NCBI RefSeq assembly: GCF_019974135.1
Contig: NZ_AP025017.1
Coordinates: 186,001-250,000 of the forward strand
Origin: Actinomyces capricornis
Lineage (GTDB): Bacteria > Actinomycetota > Actinomycetes > Actinomycetales > Actinomycetaceae
Direction: 5' to 3'
Length of the DNA: 64,000 nt
Shown: positions 61,601 through 64,000 of the stretch, in pieces
How the letters are laid out: every line of letters begins with the position of its first letter
How positions within the stretch are numbered: the first letter of the stretch is position 1
Notes under the pieces: model-generated
Databases searched by the model: none
The model's input: only the letters and a program-made list of their open reading frames with translations
What the model was told of the DNA's origin: nothing
Position numbers and translations under genes: made by a program

Positions 61601-62326
61601 CTACTCCTGCCCCTCCTGGCGGCTCGCCCGCCAGTCGCGCACCGCCTCGGCCATGCGCTGCTCGACCAGCGGGAGGCGCTGCGCCCGGGCCAGGACCTCC
61701 GACATCTCGTCAACCGAGAGGCCGCCGGGCTGGAGCAGCCGCGCCCTGCCCGCCTTGAGCAGCTCGCCGTCGAAGGCCCTGCTCCCGGCGAGCCTCAGCG
61801 CGGCCGCACCCTGATAGAGGGCGGACAGGAGGGCGCCGACCTGCTCGGCGTCGAGATCATCATCGACGGCCTCGCCGCGCTCGCACCGCGCCGCACGCAC
61901 CGCCTCGTCGAGCGCCGCATAGCCCAGGAGCTGAAGATCGATGCGCCGTGCCACCTCGACGCTCAGGACCTCGTCCCTGGCCGCCACAGCGACGAACTCC
62001 AGGGTGGCGAGCGCGAAGTTCCGCACGGCGCGGGCGGCATCACTGTCGTCGGACAGCTCCGCCGATGGAATCTCGAACAGGGTGCGCCCCCCCGCGGTCA
62101 GCGACTGCTCGATGTTCATGTCCATGATCGCCAGGAAGAGCTCGGCCTTGTTCGCGAAGTTGGAGTAGACCGCGCCCTTGGAGAAGCCCGCCGCGCGCGC
62201 GATCTCATCGAGCCGCGCGCCGTGGTAGCCGTCGCGCGCGAAGGAGGCGCGGGCGGCAAGGACGATGGCCTCGCGGGTCTGCCTCTGGCGGTCCCTACGG
62301 CTGATCGGGTCGGGAAGGTCGTGCAC
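61601..62326 (-). CDS. TetR-family repressor of the adjacent ABC exporter
   Basis: 241 residues, GTG start at 62326; a longer frame upstream would pass through the operator. N-terminal helix-turn-helix (REAIVLAARASFARDGYHGARLDEIARAAGFSKGAVYSNFANKAELFL in sequence order, residues ~17-64) is typical. The C-terminal ligand domain is 170 residues. It is divergent from an ABC exporter and a 36-bp palindrome lies between them, so it almost surely represses that exporter and its own gene. Inducer unknown. Confidence 0.93.
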   Translation of the reverse strand: MHDLPDPISRRDRQRQTREAIVLAARASFARDGYHGARLDEIARAAGFSKGAVYSNFANKAELFLAIMDMNIEQSLTAGGRTLFEIPSAELSDDSDAARAVRNFALATLEFVAVAARDEVLSVEVARRIDLQLLGYAALDEAVRAARCERGEAVDDDLDAEQVGALLSALYQGAAALRLAGSRAFDGELLKAGRARLLQPGGLSVDEMSEVLARAQRLPLVEQRMAEAVRDWRASRQEGQE

Positions 62327-62371
62327 CTGCCGATCGTAGCGCCAGGGAGGGCTTGCACCCGAGCCCACCCC

Positions 62372-62407
62372 CAGATACTCTCGGTATGCACATACCGAGA
62401 GTATCTG
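62372..62407 (+). promoter_or_regulatory. TetR operator (perfect 17-bp inverted repeat)
   Basis: Arms CAGATACTCTCGGTATG and CATACCGAGAGTATCTG are exact complements with the two-base spacer CA. It ends 10 bases before the ABC start codon and 46 bases from the repressor start, covering both promoters. Confidence 0.85.
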
Positions 62408-62417
62408 AAAGGCGATC

Positions 62418-63437
62418 ATGTCCTCCCCCAGTCTGAGCATCACCGGTCTGACGCGCCGCTTCGGCGCCGTCACCGCCAACGACTCCGTTGATCTGAGCGT
62501 CGAGCCCGGCACCGTCGTCGGCCTCCTGGGCCACAACGGTGCCGGCAAGACCACCCTGGTCTCCCAAGTGGTCGGCCTGCTGCGGCCCGACTCCGGGGAC
62601 ATCCGCATCGGGAGCCTCGACGCCGTCGCCCACCCGGCCGCGGCACGGCGCGCCGTCGCGATCCAGCCCCAGGCCCAGTCCCCCATCGACGGGCTGACCC
62701 CGCGCGAGGCCGTTGAGATCGCTGCACGGCTGCGGGGGCTGTCCGCCCGCGATGCCCGGGCCGCCTCCCTGGCGCTGGCCGAGGAGCTCGACTACGGGCC
62801 GTGGCTGACCCGCCGCGCCCTGCCCGAGGGCGGCGGCCTGTCGGGCGGGATCCGCAGGCTCGTCGGCTTCGCCATGGCCGCCGTCGCCCCCACGCCGCTG
62901 CTCATCCTCGATGAGCCGACCAACGACGTCGACGCCTCGCGCCGCCGCCTCCTGTGGGACGCCGTGCGACGGCGCGCCGACGCCGGGGCGGGGGTCCTCC
63001 TGGTCACCCACAACGTCATCGAGGCCGATCAGGTGCTCGACGAGGTCATCGTCCTGGACCGCGGCCGGGTGGTGGCCAGTGGAACGCCCGCGAGCCTGCG
63101 CGGCGGCGAGGGCGCCCTGCGTCTCGAGCTGCACCTGGCGACGGGCGCGCAGAGCCCCCTGGACGCCGCCTCCCCGCAGGCGCGCACCCAGGGGCCCCAG
63201 ACCCGCCCCGCCCTGCCCTCACAGCCGCTGCAGGCGGTGCGCACCGGGCGCCGGCTCCTGCTGACGATCCCCGCCGCCGACGCCGCGGCCTGCGTGGAGT
63301 GGGCCACCGGCCAGCGCGAGAGCGGGGCCATCGAGACCTACGCCCTGAGCCCCAGCACCCTGGAGGACGCCTACCTGGGCCTGACCCAGGCCCCCGATTC
63401 CGAGCAGGACGACCAGACCGAGGAGATCGCCGCATGA
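62418..63437 (+). CDS. ABC transporter ATP-binding protein, TetR-controlled
   Basis: 339 residues; ribosome site GAAAGG five bases before the ATG. Walker A GHNGAGKTT (38-46), signature LSGGIRRLV (141-149, with Ile-Arg in place of the common Gln), Walker B LLILDEPTNDVD and a switch His in VTHNVIEADQVLDE. The C-terminal region holds a Pro/Gln-rich segment (~235-265). Belongs to the efflux class with DrrA-like domain order. ATGA overlap with the permease gene that follows. Confidence 0.93.
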   Translation: MSSPSLSITGLTRRFGAVTANDSVDLSVEPGTVVGLLGHNGAGKTTLVSQVVGLLRPDSGDIRIGSLDAVAHPAAARRAVAIQPQAQSPIDGLTPREAVEIAARLRGLSARDARAASLALAEELDYGPWLTRRALPEGGGLSGGIRRLVGFAMAAVAPTPLLILDEPTNDVDASRRRLLWDAVRRRADAGAGVLLVTHNVIEADQVLDEVIVLDRGRVVASGTPASLRGGEGALRLELHLATGAQSPLDAASPQARTQGPQTRPALPSQPLQAVRTGRRLLLTIPAADAAACVEWATGQRESGAIETYALSPSTLEDAYLGLTQAPDSEQDDQTEEIAA

Positions 63438-64000
63438 CCACCGCCACCCCAGCCACCACTCCGACCACCACCGCCCCAGAGCCCGCCGGGACGGGCCGCC
63501 CGCTGTCGGCCCGCGCCCCGGGCGCCCGGTCCCTCTACCTCACCATCCTGCGGTGGAAGCTGCTCTCCGTGGGGCCGATGCTCCCCGTGGTCATCGTGCT
63601 GCAGATCTTCATGGCCGCCGGGATCATCCTCGGGTTCGCCCTGCTCATCCCCGGCATCGATGACCTGCCGGGGATCGCCCTGCACATGTCGACCGGAGCG
63701 CCCACCGTCCAGCTCCTGACTGTCGGGCTGGTCATGGTCCCCCAGGCCGTGGCCACGGAGCGCAACAACGGAACCTTCGCCTATATGCGCAGCCTGCCGG
63801 TGCCTCGCCCGATCCTCCTGATCGCCGACCTCACCATGTGGGCGGTGATAGCCCTGCCCGGACTCGCCGCCTCCCTGACGGTGGCGCTGCTGCGCTTCGA
63901 CCTGTCCCTGGACCCGCACTGGCCGCTGCTCGTCAGCGCAGCGCTGCTGGTGAGCAGCGTGTCCGCCACCGTCGGCTATGCGATCGCCGTGGCACTGCGC
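63434..64000 (+). CDS. ABC transporter permease, truncated by the window end
   Basis: The first 189 residues are present; the reading frame is open at base 64000. ATG at 63434 overlaps the ATPase stop. A Thr/Pro-rich N-terminus of about 35 residues is followed by hydrophobic segments at about 47-72, 92-104, 132-150 and 165-185, in keeping with an ABC-2 type exporter permease. It should form the membrane part of the TetR-regulated exporter. Confidence 0.88.
   Translation, partial: MTTATPATTPTTTAPEPAGTGRPLSARAPGARSLYLTILRWKLLSVGPMLPVVIVLQIFMAAGIILGFALLIPGIDDLPGIALHMSTGAPTVQLLTVGLVMVPQAVATERNNGTFAYMRSLPVPRPILLIADLTMWAVIALPGLAASLTVALLRFDLSLDPHWPLLVSAALLVSSVSATVGYAIAVALR

Noticed and set aside
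1..64000. CRISPR arrays, rRNA, tRNA, SRP RNA
   Set aside because: I looked for regularly spaced repeats and cloverleaf or conserved RNA features and saw none; small RNAs could be missed by eye.

Overview
The window is a very GC-rich chromosomal segment with frequent GTG starts and many 4-base ATGA/GTGA gene overlaps. Its housekeeping genes follow the order found in high-GC Gram-positive bacteria such as Mycobacterium (ffh ... [29 protein letters not shown]2469-yraN-comM-dprA-xerC, rpsB-tsf-pyrH-frr-cdsA-rlmN, dxr-rip1-ispG-GNAT, proS-DUF4439-rimP-nusA-ylxR-infB). Two tandem, nearly identical signal peptidase I genes flank rplS, an arrangement known from Actinomyces oris. An Actinomyces-like member of the Actinomycetaceae is therefore my best guess; this is inference from gene content, not a database match. 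I saw no rRNA, tRNA or CRISPR array.

Layout. 0-1.1 kb: a RES-type toxin-antitoxin pair sits where rbfA often follows infB. 1.2-9.4 kb, minus strand: rimP-nusA-ylxR-infB and proS, with a DUF4439 gene on plus. 9.4-23 kb is an accessory block: a decayed vapBC-like remnant, a penicillin-acylase-family hydrolase, a two-component system, a four-gene lower mevalonate operon ending in type 2 IPP isomerase, a TctA-type permease with a small partner, an intact IS481-family element with 6-bp target duplications, and a membrane-protein gene containing a 15-G tract that looks phase-variable. 23-35 kb, minus strand: GNAT/DUF4081, ispG, rip1, dxr, DivIVA-domain gene, rlmN, cdsA, frr, pyrH, tsf, rpsB. 35-38 kb, inserted: M23 peptidase gene, PadR regulator and a divergent serine hydrolase that share a near-perfect palindrome. 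38-50 kb, minus strand: xerC, dprA, comM, yraN, DUF2469, rnhB, lepB, rplS, lepB, a trmD-acetyltransferase fusion, rimM, KH protein, rpsP. 50-58.5 kb is a second accessory block: a membrane-anchored unknown, an ABC-2 exporter with its own sensor kinase and regulator, a vapBC pair, and an AAA ATPase plus DUF4276 (TOPRIM-like) pair that resembles an anti-phase-defence architecture against phage. 58.5-64 kb: amidohydrolase, ffh, and a TetR-controlled ABC exporter cut by the window end.

How the parts work together. The backbone is translation and secretion machinery: ribosomal proteins, ribosome maturation and tRNA/rRNA methylation, elongation and recycling factors, SRP54 and signal peptidases, with CDP-diacylglycerol synthesis. 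Both isoprenoid routes are represented: MEP enzymes (dxr, ispG) and mevalonate enzymes (mevalonate kinase, phosphomevalonate kinase, diphosphomevalonate decarboxylase), joined by the isomerase. Accessory genes sit almost entirely at breaks in the conserved order. Several of them have a promoter -10 box 6-9 bases before the start codon, which implies leaderless mRNAs.
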